From the NCBI GenBank assembly GCA_965371445.1, contig CBDUYN010000001.1, positions 120,320 through 184,319 of the forward strand: DNA of 64,000 nt, read 5' to 3'. Within the stretch, counting starts at the first letter, position 1, and each line of letters opens with the position of its first letter. Source of the DNA: DASWIG01 sp965371445 (lineage in GTDB: Bacteria > Acidobacteriota > Thermoanaerobaculia > Multivoradales > J023). A program made the translations under genes and the position numbers. Shown one piece after another: positions 27,946-38,345 of the stretch. The notes beneath the pieces are model-generated. The model was not told where the DNA came from, made no database searches, and saw nothing but the letters and a program-made list of their open reading frames with translations.

Positions 27946-30900
27946 TCAACTCCTGTTAGATAGAAATCCTACAACTTCACTCAGGCAGCGTTCCGTCGCT
28001 TTGGTGAGAGCGTCAGCGGTGGGTCCATCTTGTCCTGTATTTAGAGGAGAGCTGCGAACCTCGACGAGCTTGCTGCTCGCATTTACGAGTTGTGCGGTCA
28101 TGGCAAGCCTGACGGACTTGAGGGATCCTCTGCCAGGAAGCGCCTCGCGGCTAGCCGTCGCGATCAGCATGTACTCTACTCCCTTCGGCGACTGGCTGCT
28201 TCCGGGAAGGGAGCTAGTGTCGCCTGCCAGGAGGTCTTCGAGAAATGGAAGATCTGGGCTAAGTCTTATGATCGAGCTATTCCCAAGTTCTCTCGAAAGG
28301 ACAGTTATCGCCGCGCTGGTAGTGGCGGCGTCCACCTTTCCTGTGGCGCTGTCGACGACTATAACGCCAATCTTCCCTGAGACGATTGGCGCAATCGTCG
28401 ATTTGATGTTCGGCTCGGAAGCGCGTAGCTCAGTCGTGGTTGTGGGTGGCCTACTAGGAGGTGGTGGCGGATCGGTTGGCTCCGTACTCTTTGGGTCTTC
28501 AGAGCCCAATGGTTCTTTGGGTCCGGACAACACTCCCTCAGTTGAAAGGACTCCCATTTCTTGAATCCTTCTGCGCAGATCATCCCAAGTCTTGGTTAGA
28601 ATCGTCAAGACCGTCAGAGTGACGATGATGGCGAGTGCCAGCCCCCATCTTTGATGCGTCTTCTTCCTTGGTGATCGGTTGCTGCTTGCCGAGGTCACTC
28701 TCGATGGAACTGTATGGATCACTTTCGGTATGGAGCCCAGGTCATTGCTGCTGGCAGAATTTTGAGAGATGGCAACATCGCGACATACAGCATTCGGATG
28801 TGCAAAGGCCGCATAGCCCAACCATGTCGGATCTCCGGGAAACGCTTCCCGGATTTCAAAACGCGCTCGACGAACCGCCTCACCGATTGCAACTCCATTC
28901 AGCAATTCCCGATAGAAAACCTCAGCAAAAGCCGCCGCTGCTTCGTCCCTGCTCGTCCACGAAGCTCCGATGAACGCCCCCGCGCCCAGCTCGAGAAATC
29001 GGCTGGCCCAACCTCCAACACCGGTGAAGGACTGTGCCCCGCGTGCCGTATGGCAGGCATTCAGGAAAATGAGAGGGGAATGCCCCCGCCCCAGGCCTGC
29101 CGCCTGGCCGTGCAGCGATTCCGGGGTCAGCTCGTAGTCCTCCAGCAGGATCTTCCAACGATTGGGATCCTCGCCGTGGGCGAGGCCATGGCCGATGAAA
29201 TGCCATCCGTCGTAGGCGCCGCTCGCCATTTCGCGTGTCAGTTCGACGTACCTTGACGGAACGTCTCGAACGTCGCGTCCGAATTCTGGAAAAAGCGACT
29301 CCAGGGCGCTTTGTTCGGCCGCTACCGAGGGGAGATTCGCGTTCTGCGTGACGACCATTGCCGGATGACGCAAGGGCAGATCACTCCGCTGCCGTGCTCC
29401 CGGAATCCAGCGGGTGAGCGCGAAGGCCTCGCACAGGAAGAACGCTTCCTCCTGTCCGTCCGGTGCAATGCGGCGGAGCTTGAACAGCTCCCAGGGGATC
29501 TCGGTCTCGTCGGAAAGGATCTGTAGCGTTGACGCCCGCCCGTGGAGCTCCCACAGACGTTCTTGAAGCTTCTCCGGAAGGAGGGCCTGGGCAAGCGCGA
29601 TACCCTTGGCGTCGATGACGTCGATCAACGTCTCCTCATCGAGACCGAAGGAGAGCTCGTCGATCGATTCGAAAAAACCCGTGAAGAAGCTCCGAGGATC
29701 CTCCAAGAGCTGCACGGAGCCGAGCTTTTCACTGACGACGCCGCCACCGGGATCGGTCAGCTCGTAGCTCAGGACGGACTGTCCGCGCACGATGCGCAGC
29801 GTTACGTTCGACGCCGTGTCGGCGATAGACTTCTTGGAGGCGGTCTCGACAGACGGAGGTTCCGTCCCGGCCCTGGGGTAGCGCTTTCCTGGGACACTGG
29901 GGCGGGCCGCAGCGTCGCGGCCCTCTGGTTTGTAACGCTGTCCCAGCAGATACACCGCCGGATCCCCCAGGACGGCAAAGTTGCGCGCGTCGTTCTGCGC
30001 CGTCCACAGCATGGTGAGATGTCGTTCGTCGACTTTTTCGCCGCGCTGCTGTGGCTCGACCATCTCGGCCAGCCGCGCCGCCAGAGCGCAGTAACGCCGT
30101 TGCAGCGGACGCAAAGCATGTCCGAGCCGCTGGCCGGTGAAAAGCCCGCGTAGGACGTCCTCAAAGCTGTGGACGGTCTCGGCCCGCAACCCGCCCTGGG
30201 TCGGCCAACTGAAGGATAGCGTCCAGCCACGGTCGACGTGCCCCACCACAGCGAGAGCGCCGCGGCTCAGGAGCGCCTGTGGCAACCGCGCGGCGAACGA
30301 CCGCAGCGCAATGGGCCTTGGCTGGAGCGAACCGTCTCTGCTCTGATGCGGAAAGTTGTCCTCGAGCGGCGTGCCCGCTCCATAGCAAGCCGTGAGGAAG
30401 GTGATCAATCCGTGAAGACGCGCGTCGCCGTCGAGCTCGCCGGCATGGAAAAGGCGGCCCTTCTTTTCTTTCCCCCAACAGACGGGCGCCCCCTGGAAAG
30501 CCTCCTGACGGTCCTGGTCACCGGCCCGAATCCCCTGCCCGTGGCTCGCCACGAGCAGAAATCCCGGCGTCGAGGCTCCACCGAAAAGCTCCCCGAGAAC
30601 GGCCTTCGAGGCTTCCTGCCCGCGCCGTACGTCAAACCGCCAGTCCGGAGCATGCTGCGGGAGGCTCTCCGTCAACGGACGCACCAGGTGCTCGTCGAGG
30701 CATCGGGTCGCTTCGTCGCCATCTACGGAGAAAAACGTCGCCGTGGGTGGAAGCTCGACGCCCCGCGTCTCCGCCGCGACCACGCTCTCGGCGTAGCGCT
30801 CGTAGCCGGCCGCGTCGTCGAAGGCGACTCGTCCGACCGCGTGGTTGATGCTCAGGTGGTGCTGGAACTCGAAAGGGATTTCCTCGGGACCGCCGACGAG

Positions 30901-31286
30901 AGGTAGTAAGGCATGCGCCGGGTGTCGAGAGTGCCCGGAGCGACGCCGTGACGGTCCTGGAGAAAGTGCCGCGCAAGCTCGCCGGGCTCGCAGGAGAGCC
31001 TCTGGAAAAGCCCTTTGGCCTGTCGCCGTCGATGCTCGAGCAGCGGACGCAACCCCCGGAGAGCCTCGCCGGCCCGGTCACGCAGAAAGACGACGGCCCA
31101 ACCCGCAGAGCCCAGGTCGTGAGGATCGACGCCGCTCGGTAGCTCGCGCCGGTGATCGGCTTTCTCGGCGGCAAAGGCCTCCTCGTAGCTCCGGCAGAGC
31201 GCGAGCTCGTCGAGGGCCGCGGAGCGTCCGATCCAGGCGCTCGACGGTGGGCCGGGCCGGCTTCCTGCCGGCGGTGGGGCGCTCAT
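27946..31286 (-). CDS. Double caspase-like/CHAT membrane protein, frameshifted near 30.90 kb
   Basis: The ATG at 31286 overlaps the previous stop. The first 130 codons end at MPYYL, and the protein continues in another frame with LVGGPEEIPFEFQHHL, so one base is missing around 30895; the joined product is about 1113 aa. Domain 1 is caspase-like (FLLVASHGQGI with His, ITFLTACYGAG with Cys). Domain 2 is CHAT, with His in GWHFIGHG (29188-29190) and Cys in LNACHTARG (29053-29055). A transmembrane helix (WGLALAIIVTLTVLTILT), a Pro-rich linker and a C-terminal domain resembling CsgG/TolB folds follow. Base composition falls sharply after the CHAT domain, near 28.9 kb. Likely a membrane-tethered protease. 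Confidence 0.8.
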
Positions 31287-31522
31287 CGCTTTGCGTGGCC
31301 CTCCTCGGCGCGTTCGCGTCGGCGGCGGGCCTCGGCAGCCGCCTCCTCCAGGCGCCGCCGGGTCTCCGGGTCGACGTCGCCCTTCTCGTCGTCCGGGTCG
31401 GGCAGGTCCGTTTCGGTCTGGACGACAGGCTCGTCCTCGATGTCCTCTTCCTCGATCGGTCCGTAGCCCCGGTCGTCGGGGTCGGGACGGCGGTCGTTCG
31501 AACGATGCTCTTTCTCACTCAT
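31283..31522 (-). CDS. Small acidic protein of the CHAT operon
   Basis: 79 aa. The first half is strongly acidic (DPDDRGYGPIEEEDIEDEPV), the second a charged helix (ETRRRLEEAAAEARRRRERA). It is probably disordered plus coiled coil. It overlaps the CHAT-TPR gene at its start (eight bases) and the caspase-like gene at its end (TGATG), so it is translated within the operon. An adaptor, inhibitor or substrate of the flanking proteases is a reasonable guess; I know no family. Confidence 0.7.
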   Translation of the reverse strand: MSEKEHRSNDRRPDPDDRGYGPIEEEDIEDEPVVQTETDLPDPDDEKGDVDPETRRRLEEAAAEARRRRERAEEGHAKR

Positions 31523-34500
31523 CTGACGTCATCTCCTTTTGCGGACCTGAAAAGTCTCTGGGCTGCGTCCCGTCGAGCGGGCGCCATTCGCCCAGGAAGA
31601 AGAAACCGGCCCAGTCGAAAGGCCGGGAGCCGGGCTCGGAGAGGAGGCTGAGCTGGGCTTCGCGCAGCGCCGCCGACGGCGGGCGCCCCTCTCTCAACCC
31701 GATATAGAAACGTCGCATCAGCCGGGCGGTCGGCTCGTCGCGCACCGGCCACCGGGTCGCCACCACCCGTGCCGCGCCGGCCTGGAGAAAGCTCCAGACG
31801 AGCCCCAGCGGCCCCTCGCCGCGGACCTGGCGTCCGCGGCCGGTCTGGCAGGCGCTCAGGACGACGAGCTCGACCGGCAAGTCGAGCCGGGAAATCTCGA
31901 AGGCGCGAAGGTAGCCGTCGCGCGGCCGCCCGGTGGAGTCAAGGAGCGACAAGACGAGCCCTGAGAGCTCCGCTTCGGGCAGGAGCACGGCGTGGGTGGC
32001 GAAATGGAGGACGCCGTGCTCTGCCGTTTCGAGCTCCAGGAGCCTCTCGCGGCTGGCTTCGAAGCCCATGGCCATCGACGTCCGGTCGGCGCCCCAGAGG
32101 TCGCGGATCGCGTCGGCCTCGGCCCGCGAATGGAGGAGCCGTCGCCAGGGCTCGGTACCGAGCGCGTCGCCGGCTCTCAAGAGGTCGGCCCCAACCCTCG
32201 GGTCCTCCGCCGCAGAGGCCGCAGGCTCAGGGCCCCCAAGACGCGGATCGTCCCGGGTGAAGACCGGGTCGGCGAAAAGCGCGATCCGGGTCGTTTCCCG
32301 TCGCGTCGCGTTGCGGCGCCGCAGAGCGAGGAGCGTCGAGAGCGACGGTAGCCGCGACACCTCGTGGGTTTCGATCAGGAAGCGGTCGCCGCCCGGCGCC
32401 GGCAGGGCGACGAGAGGCAGGGTCCGAAGCTCGCCGTCGTCGACGACGACGAGGTGCGAGGATTCCTTCAGGCGGTCTTCGACGGGCCCAAGGAGGAGGG
32501 AGCCAAGCCGCCGGCCGCTGCTGCGCACCTCGTCCGCGTCCCAGAGGGAGCGGATCCCGGCATTGAGCTGTCGCACCAGGGGTTCGATCTCATCGCGTGG
32601 AGGTAGTCGGTGTAAGTCGAGGCGGCGGCGGGAGAGCGCCCACAGGTGGCTGCTCTCCTCGCCCAGGGCGTAGAGGAGGACCAGGGTGTCGTCATCCAAA
32701 GCCGCGCGGACGGCGTCGAGGTCCAGCTCCGGGAGCTTCGCGGGCTCTTCCCCCCGCTCTTTCTCGATCTGGCGGCGGATCTTGCCGCGGACCTCGTAGA
32801 GCCGGGCGACGAGCGCGGCGGCCTGTTTCTCCCGCAGCTCGACGTCTTCGCCTCCCCGCCGCCGGGCCTTTTCGAGCGCCGCCGCCAGTTCGCGCAGCTC
32901 CTGCTCCAGGCGCCGCTCGTCCGCGGCGAGCACCGGATCGACGGCGGCGTGTCGTTGCGGACCAGCGAGCCGCAGGCTCTCGAGCAACTCGCGCGCCAGC
33001 CGCCGATCGTTGACGGCGACGGCGCGTTCGTCCCAGCCGGCGTGAGGCTTTTGATCGTGAAAACGCGTCAGGACGTCGAGGGCAACCTCGAAATAATCCT
33101 GCCGGAGGGCGAAGTAGGAGAGGCGGAAGTCGCTCCGCGAAGTGGCGCCGTGGAGGGCCTCCACTTCGTCGAGAGCGTCGGCGACGCGTTCCCAGGCTTC
33201 TTCGAGACGGCCCAGGTCGCGCAGGGCCTCGGCGCTTCGTGCCTGGCACGTGGCCCGTCCGGCGGCGTCCGGGGTCTGCTCGAAGAGGACCAGGGCCTCG
33301 TCGTAGAGCTCGAGAGCGCGTCGTGGCTCACTCTTCTCCGCATGCAGATAGGCGAGGCCGACGAGCAGGAAAGCCTGGCTGCGCAGGTCTCCGGACTCCT
33401 TGACGAGCCCCAGGCCGTCCTCGAAGGCCCGGCGGGCGGCCTCGACGTCGCCGGCTCTTTGCAGGACCTGGCCGAGCGTATGGAGGGCCGCGGCCTCGCT
33501 GTGAGAGTCCCCGAGAGCGTGTCGGATCTCCACGGCCTGACGGGCGGCGCTTGCCGCCAGCTCCAAGTCGCCGGTGCGCAGGGCGGCCTCGGCCATCCCG
33601 ACGGTGACCGTGGCGAGGCTTCTCGTCTCCTCGAGGCGTTCGTAGATTCGCTTCGCTTTCCGGAGGTGCTCGAGGGCCTCCAGGGGACGATGGAGGGAGC
33701 GAAGCGCTCCGGCCATCTCGGTGAGCGCCAGCGCCTCGGTTTTCTCGTCGCCCGTCCGGCGGCTCTCGGCGAGCGCTTGCCGTTGCAGCTCCAGCGCGTC
33801 CTCGATGCGGCCCAGCCGCTGGTAGGCGACCCCGAGCCGCGACCGGGTGACGTTGATCCCACGGGTATTCTTCTGTTCCTGGAAAAGCGCCAGGGCTTCC
33901 TGGAGCGCGGAGACCGCCCGTGGGTTGTCGCCACGCTCCAGGTGGGCGAACCCACCGTTCTGGAGGGTGACGGCAAGGCGGCGCCGGGCGCCGAGGACCC
34001 GGTACCACGTCGTCGCCCGTTCGCAGGCTTCCACCGCGGAGTCCAGGTCTCCGATCCGCCGCTCAGCCCGGCAGAGCTGCGCCAGGGTGTCGGCTTGGCG
34101 CCGTCGCAGGCCGAGGTCGTGCCAGGTTTCGAGGAGCGGAGTGAGCCCTAGGGCCGCGCCTTTCGGATCCTTTACGGACGAGCTGGCGCGCCTCGTGGTA
34201 CGCCCGGTCGCGAGCCGGTGTCGTCCCGGCTCGGCCGCGACGGCGACCAGCTCTTCGGGACCGTACCTGCCGGTCGGGCTGTCGATGCGAGCCAGCCGCT
34301 CTCCCCGGGGGTCGATCCACTCGAGCGCGACGTCGACGTCGTCCTGGACGACGACGACTTGGAGGAAGTCCTCGGCGGCCAGCTCGAAGAAGTGGCTCCC
34401 GATCTCGGCAGAAGCGTCTCCCGACTCCGCGGGCGGCTGGCAGCCAACCAGGCCCAGGACGACACCGAGGAGCACGGCTCGCTCCCTGGAAATCCGTGAA

Positions 34501-34538
34501 AGGCGAAACGCCTCCGAACGCAGACCTCTGAAGCTCAT
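31515..34538 (-). CDS. CHAT protease with TPR repeats, predicted lipoprotein
   Basis: The ATG at 34538 is chosen over upstream TTG codons; 1007 aa. The N-terminus carries a lipobox (VVLGLVGCQ), placing the protein outside the cytoplasm. A beta-rich domain (LQVVVVQDDVDVALEWIDPRGER) precedes about nine TPRs (about 130-480) and a helical linker. The C-terminal CHAT domain has the catalytic dyad His849 (VLHFATHAVL) and Cys897 (LSACQTGRG), and ends with RWPVRDEPTARLMRRFY. CHAT proteases are caspase relatives that act in regulated proteolysis, including defence. It heads a four-gene operon with a second CHAT protein and a CsgG-like protein. Confidence 0.9.
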   Translation of the reverse strand: MSFRGLRSEAFRLSRISRERAVLLGVVLGLVGCQPPAESGDASAEIGSHFFELAAEDFLQVVVVQDDVDVALEWIDPRGERLARIDSPTGRYGPEELVAVAAEPGRHRLATGRTTRRASSSVKDPKGAALGLTPLLETWHDLGLRRRQADTLAQLCRAERRIGDLDSAVEACERATTWYRVLGARRRLAVTLQNGGFAHLERGDNPRAVSALQEALALFQEQKNTRGINVTRSRLGVAYQRLGRIEDALELQRQALAESRRTGDEKTEALALTEMAGALRSLHRPLEALEHLRKAKRIYERLEETRSLATVTVGMAEAALRTGDLELAASAARQAVEIRHALGDSHSEAAALHTLGQVLQRAGDVEAARRAFEDGLGLVKESGDLRSQAFLLVGLAYLHAEKSEPRRALELYDEALVLFEQTPDAAGRATCQARSAEALRDLGRLEEAWERVADALDEVEALHGATSRSDFRLSYFALRQDYFEVALDVLTRFHDQKPHAGWDERAVAVNDRRLARELLESLRLAGPQRHAAVDPVLAADERRLEQELRELAAALEKARRRGGEDVELREKQAAALVARLYEVRGKIRRQIEKERGEEPAKLPELDLDAVRAALDDDTLVLLYALGEESSHLWALSRRRLDLHRLPPRDEIEPLVRQLNAGIRSLWDADEVRSSGRRLGSLLLGPVEDRLKESSHLVVVDDGELRTLPLVALPAPGGDRFLIETHEVSRLPSLSTLLALRRRNATRRETTRIALFADPVFTRDDPRLGGPEPAASAAEDPRVGADLLRAGDALGTEPWRRLLHSRAEADAIRDLWGADRTSMAMGFEASRERLLELETAEHGVLHFATHAVLLPEAELSGLVLSLLDSTGRPRDGYLRAFEISRLDLPVELVVLSACQTGRGRQVRGEGPLGLVWSFLQAGAARVVATRWPVRDEPTARLMRRFYIGLREGRPPSAALREAQLSLLSEPGSRPFDWAGFFFLGEWRPLDGTQPRDFSGPQKEMTSDE

Positions 34539-34872
34539 GAACGCCGATTTTAGCCACAACAAACCCGTGAATCAAATTAAAAATCCGATGTCCCTTTCAT
34601 CCCTGAAAACTCGCGTTTAAATATGGGTTTTTATTTTATACGTTCCAGAAAGAACGAGCTTTCTCGTCGAAGAGCCCAAATCCGACCGATCCAACCCCGA
34701 GCACTCGCCAGTTAAAGCCCCCCAGAGGCGATAAACAGGGCAGATCACCCCCGCCTCACAACGACCCGCGCGGACGCCGCCGGAGACCGACCTCCGGCGG
34801 CCGGGATCCCTCGCCGAGAAAGACCGAACGAACGTTTTCGCCGAGCCGCGCGCTCGGAGAAAGGGGCAAACC
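34539..34872 (+). promoter_or_regulatory. AT-rich divergent intergenic region
   Basis: A 334-bp region separates the divergent CHAT-TPR and PPC-like genes. Positions about 34560-34680 are markedly AT-rich compared with the surroundings (runs such as aatcaaattaaaaatccg and gggtttttattttatacg), which fits promoters for both directions. An inverted repeat AGAAAG/CTTTCT with a six-base gap near 34646-34664 could be an operator. No gene is seen in this stretch. Confidence 0.4.
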
Positions 34873-36043
34873 ATGCTCAGAGATCGTCCTGGCTCCGTCT
34901 CACCGACGGCAGCCTTTCCCCAGATGCTGCTAGCCTTCCTGCTACTCGCGGCGCCCGTCGCGGCGACGCAAAAGCCTGCCTGCGGCGATGCCGCCCGCTG
35001 GGAGCTCGACACGACGCTGCGCGGCGCCGGCGGCGCGGCAAGCCATCTCTACCGGCTCGACGTCCCGGCGCCGGGGGTGCTGGCGCTCGACCTCTCGGCG
35101 CCGGGCTCGGCGTTGCCACCGCGGCTTGCCTTCCTGGGACGGAGCTGCTCCGCCTCGTCGCGGACGGGCTCGCGCCTGCTGCGCCAGACTCCCGGGGCGC
35201 TCCTGGTGGAGATCCGGGCCGCGGGGACGTATCGCGTGGCCGTCCCGTCCGGAGGATCCGCGCCAGACCCTCGTGTCCTACAAGCTGCGCAACGCCTTCG
35301 TCGCCGAGCGCCCCGTCCCCGACGGGATCCGTCGCTTCGACGTCGATCCTCCGGCGAGCTGCGTCGCCGCGGTGCCGGTCGCCGAGCCCTTCACCGAGAG
35401 CACCTTCGTCGAAGCCGTAGATTCCGACGACGTCGACGAGTGGGACTGCGACGTCCTGGAGGCGACGTTCGAGAGCCCGGGGGTGCTCGTCCTCGAGGCG
35501 GGGGAGGCGGCACTTCAGGCCGCGGTTTTCGCCGGACGCGACTGCGCCGCGGCGGGGCTCGTCGCCGCGGGAGATCTACGGCAAGGCGTCCGGGTGGCGG
35601 CGGCGGTCCATCCCGGGGAGCATCGGCTGGTGCTGGAGACCGCCGGGCAGCCGGCGCGTCCTTACACCCTGGGGTTGCGCTTCTACGCCCTCTGCGGGAC
35701 CGGCGAGGTCGACGACCACGGCGACACTCTGCTCTGTGCTACGCCGATCACACCCGGCGAAAGGCACCGCGGAGCCCTCTGGAACGCTTTCGGCGACGAC
35801 GAGGACGTCTTCACCCTTCTCGTCCGGCGTCAGGGGACCTTTGTCGTCGAGCTCAGGGGGACGTCCGGCCTCTCGTTGGCGCTTCTCGACGAGAACGGCC
35901 AACGGCTCGCGGAGGGCGACGCTCGTCTCGTTCGTACGCTGGTTCCAGGACGCTACTTCGTCCGGGTGACGGGTGACGGCGGCGGGGAGGCGTCCTATGC
36001 CGTCGGGCTCAAGCGTCTCGGCGCAGCAGGGCCGTCAAGCTGA
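34873..36043 (+). CDS. Secreted PPC-like beta-sandwich protein, frameshifted near 35.25 kb
   Basis: ATG at 34873 (ATG 34924 is an alternative). A signal peptide (MLLAFLLLAAPVAA) precedes two or three prepeptidase C-terminal (PPC)-like beta-sandwich units: SHLYRLDVPAPGVLALDLSA, WDCDVLEATFESPGVLVLEA, EDVFTLLVRRQGTFVVELRG and YFVRVTGDGGGEASYAVGLK. The frame breaks at VAVPSG (about 35251) and resumes with EDPRQTLVSYKLRNAF; deleting one G of the GG at 35251 joins them into about 390 aa. Such domains bind other extracellular proteins or substrates. No catalytic domain is seen. Only the frame from 35255 on continues to the end at 36043. The 198 bp after it hold nothing recognisable. Confidence 0.75.
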
Positions 36044-36241
36044 TCAACGAGGAGCTGCTACCCAAGCTGATCCCGAAAGGCTGGCGGACGAAGACAAGGG
36101 CAAGCAGAGCTGCGCAGCAGCGTTGGTGGCACAGCCCGCGGTCGGCGAGATTCAAAGCCCCTATGCTGCTATCTCGACATAGAGCGAGCGTGTGCTGGGC
36201 TCCGGGGTGGGGTCTCCGTGGAGGCGCCGCCGCGGCTTGGC

Positions 36242-37876
36242 TCAGGCGAGCGGCAGACGGTAGGCCGCCGCTTCCTGGGCATTTCGCACCAGGAGGAGCG
36301 AACCGTAGAGGGCGAGGTTGTTCCAGGTCTTGCCGTCCAGGGCCTGGAACCGACCGAGGACGTGGCTCGCCCGCTCCGGCGTCGCCTCGATCATGAGCAT
36401 CTCGCCCGACTCCGCCATCACGAGCAGCAAGTCGCCGACCAGCAGGACCTGCCCGTGGCCGTAGCGTCCCCGCTTCCAGACCCGCTGTCCCGTTTCCAGC
36501 TCCACGCACTCCAGGATGCCCTCCGACAGCCCGTAGACGTGACCACCCGTGATCACGACGTTCGTGAACTTCGTCCGCAGCACCCGGGACTCGTGCCACA
36601 GCTCGTGGACGTCGAAGCGTCCGTCGCCGCGCAGCTCAAGCTCCAGAAGCGCCGCCCCGAGCCCGTAGCCCTTCGAGAGGAAGACGCGGTTCGGCTCGAC
36701 GGGCACGGGCTGTGAGACGTGGGCCCGGTTGTAGGTCGACCCGGGCCAGGGGTGCTCCCAGAGGACGTCGCCGGTCGCCGCGGCGTGGCCGCTGACCGTG
36801 TCCTCGTTGACGCTAAGGATCTGTAGGACGCCGCCCAGCGTCGCCACGGCCGGCGAGCTGCAGCTGATCTGCCGGTCGCCGCCTTGCCAGACGCGCTCGC
36901 CGGTCCGCTTGTCGTAGGCCACGACCGAGACCCGCCGGCCCGGTGCCGGACCCCCGGCCGGCACCACCAGCAAATCGCCCACCACGAGCGGCGAGTTGCT
37001 GCGGCCGTAGGGGAGGTTCTCCTCCTCGTCCTCGGGCGTCATGCCGTGCTCGGCGGAGACGTCCTTCTCCCACAACAGCTCCCCGGTGGCGCCGTCGAGC
37101 GCCCGGAGCCGGCCGGTGGCGCCCAGGGTGTAGACCCGGCCCTCGTCGATCGCCGGCGTCGCCCGCGGCCCGTCGCCGAAGCCGAAGTTGACGAACGAGG
37201 CCTTGACGGAATGCGCCCATCGGAGCTTGCCGGTCCTCGCGTCGTAGCAATTGACGACCTCCTCTTCTCCGTGCTGCTCCAGGGTCACCGCGTAGCCGTT
37301 GACCACCGCGAAGCCCGACCAGCCGGCGCCGATCGGCTGGCGCCACACCAGCTCCGGCGGCGAGGACGTCCAGTCCCGGGCCAGCTCGACGTGCGTGACT
37401 TTGAGGTCGCGGTTCTTGCCGAGGAACTGCGGGAAGTCGTCCTCGGTCGTGGTCAGGAGGTCGACCGCCTCTCCGGTCGGCGCCGGCGCGGCTTCGCGGA
37501 CCGCCTTCATGGTCGCCGCGGAACGCGGCACAAACTTGGGGAGCAAGGCGCCGGTCACCGCTTCGAGCCGGTAGAACGTCCGGAAGAGGAGGACGACGGC
37601 GACGACGGCGACGAGCGGCAGGAGCCGTACCCACCACGCCTGGCCGCTGAAAAAGAGGTACCAGATTACGAGCGTCGCAACGGCGATCCCCCCGAGGAGC
37701 ATGGTCAGGACGTTGTTCAGCCCGGGGTCCTGGGTCGCGTCACAGGACTGGAGGTAGACCACCAGGACGAGGTAGACGAGAAAGAGGACGCCAACGCGGC
37801 GGCCGGGCAGCCAGCGCCTGGGCCGCCGGGGCGGGGTGGGGACGTCGTCGTGGGCCGGCGGCGGGGCCGCGTTCAT
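36242..37876 (-). CDS. PQQ-like beta-propeller membrane protein
   Basis: ATG at 37876 with AGGAGG just upstream; 544 aa. A Pro/Arg-rich cytoplasmic tail precedes three transmembrane helices (about 28-45, 55-75, 83-100). The rest (about 130-544) is a beta-propeller of PQQ/BamB-type repeats, each with a variant of VYDARTGKLRWAHSV: VNCYDARTGKLRW, LRALDGATGELLWEK, VVAYDKRTGERVW, ECVELETGQRVWKR. Catalytic residues of PQQ dehydrogenases are not evident, so it is probably a structural or binding protein in the periplasm. It is divergent from the trypco1 gene, sharing a 142-bp upstream region. Confidence 0.88.
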   Translation of the reverse strand: MNAAPPPAHDDVPTPPRRPRRWLPGRRVGVLFLVYLVLVVYLQSCDATQDPGLNNVLTMLLGGIAVATLVIWYLFFSGQAWWVRLLPLVAVVAVVLLFRTFYRLEAVTGALLPKFVPRSAATMKAVREAAPAPTGEAVDLLTTTEDDFPQFLGKNRDLKVTHVELARDWTSSPPELVWRQPIGAGWSGFAVVNGYAVTLEQHGEEEVVNCYDARTGKLRWAHSVKASFVNFGFGDGPRATPAIDEGRVYTLGATGRLRALDGATGELLWEKDVSAEHGMTPEDEEENLPYGRSNSPLVVGDLLVVPAGGPAPGRRVSVVAYDKRTGERVWQGGDRQISCSSPAVATLGGVLQILSVNEDTVSGHAAATGDVLWEHPWPGSTYNRAHVSQPVPVEPNRVFLSKGYGLGAALLELELRGDGRFDVHELWHESRVLRTKFTNVVITGGHVYGLSEGILECVELETGQRVWKRGRYGHGQVLLVGDLLLVMAESGEMLMIEATPERASHVLGRFQALDGKTWNNLALYGSLLLVRNAQEAAAYRLPLA

Positions 37877-38018
37877 CCTGGACCTCCTGAGGGTCGTGGT
37901 GGGTCCGGAGCCCATGCTCTCACCTGTGGGATCCGCCCGGCAAGTTGATTGGCTCCATGTTAGGGGATACAATGAGCCCGATCTCTGAAAGCTCGGTCCA
38001 GCCATAGCGAGGGACGCC

Positions 38019-38345
38019 ATGAAACAGCTGATCCAGACCGACGACGAGGTGGGTCTCCTGATTGAAGTCGAGGTCGAGGAGAGCCAGATCGAAAAAGCCG
38101 CGGCCTTTCACTCCATTCGGCGCGTCCGTACCCGGATGGACGCCGTCATGGAGACGGTGAAGGGGATCGTTCGCCCCTTCTCGAACCTCTGGCAGGAGCT
38201 CTCGCAAGACGTCGACTTGCAAGAAGCGACGGTCAAGCTTTCGATCGGCGTGAACAGTGAAGGGAGCTTCTTCGTGGCCAAGGGCGGAGGATCGGCCAAC
38301 CTCGAGGTCGAGCTCAAGTTCAAGCCACGGAGCCGCTCGCCATGA
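38019..38345 (+). CDS. Trypco1 (trypsin-co-occurring) domain protein
   Basis: 108 aa, first gene of a three-gene operon; its stop overlaps the next ATG (ATGA). The sequence fits the CU044_2847/trypco1 family: TDDEVGLLIEVEVEE, then RRVRTRMDAVMETVKGIVRP and the conserved C-terminal VKLSIGVNSEGSFFVAKGGG. Trypco domains were described computationally next to trypsin-like proteases in NTP-dependent conflict systems, exactly as found here. It may be the substrate or sensor of the protease. No membrane segment. Confidence 0.85.
   Translation: MKQLIQTDDEVGLLIEVEVEESQIEKAAAFHSIRRVRTRMDAVMETVKGIVRPFSNLWQELSQDVDLQEATVKLSIGVNSEGSFFVAKGGGSANLEVELKFKPRSRSP

Noticed and set aside
32646..34151. 501-codon plus-strand frame inside the CHAT-TPR gene
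   Set aside because: Shadow of the TPR-coding minus strand; no family features.
36044..36241. Gap between the PPC-like and PQQ genes searched for RNA genes and small frames
   Set aside because: No tRNA cloverleaf, ribosome-binding site or conserved peptide seen.
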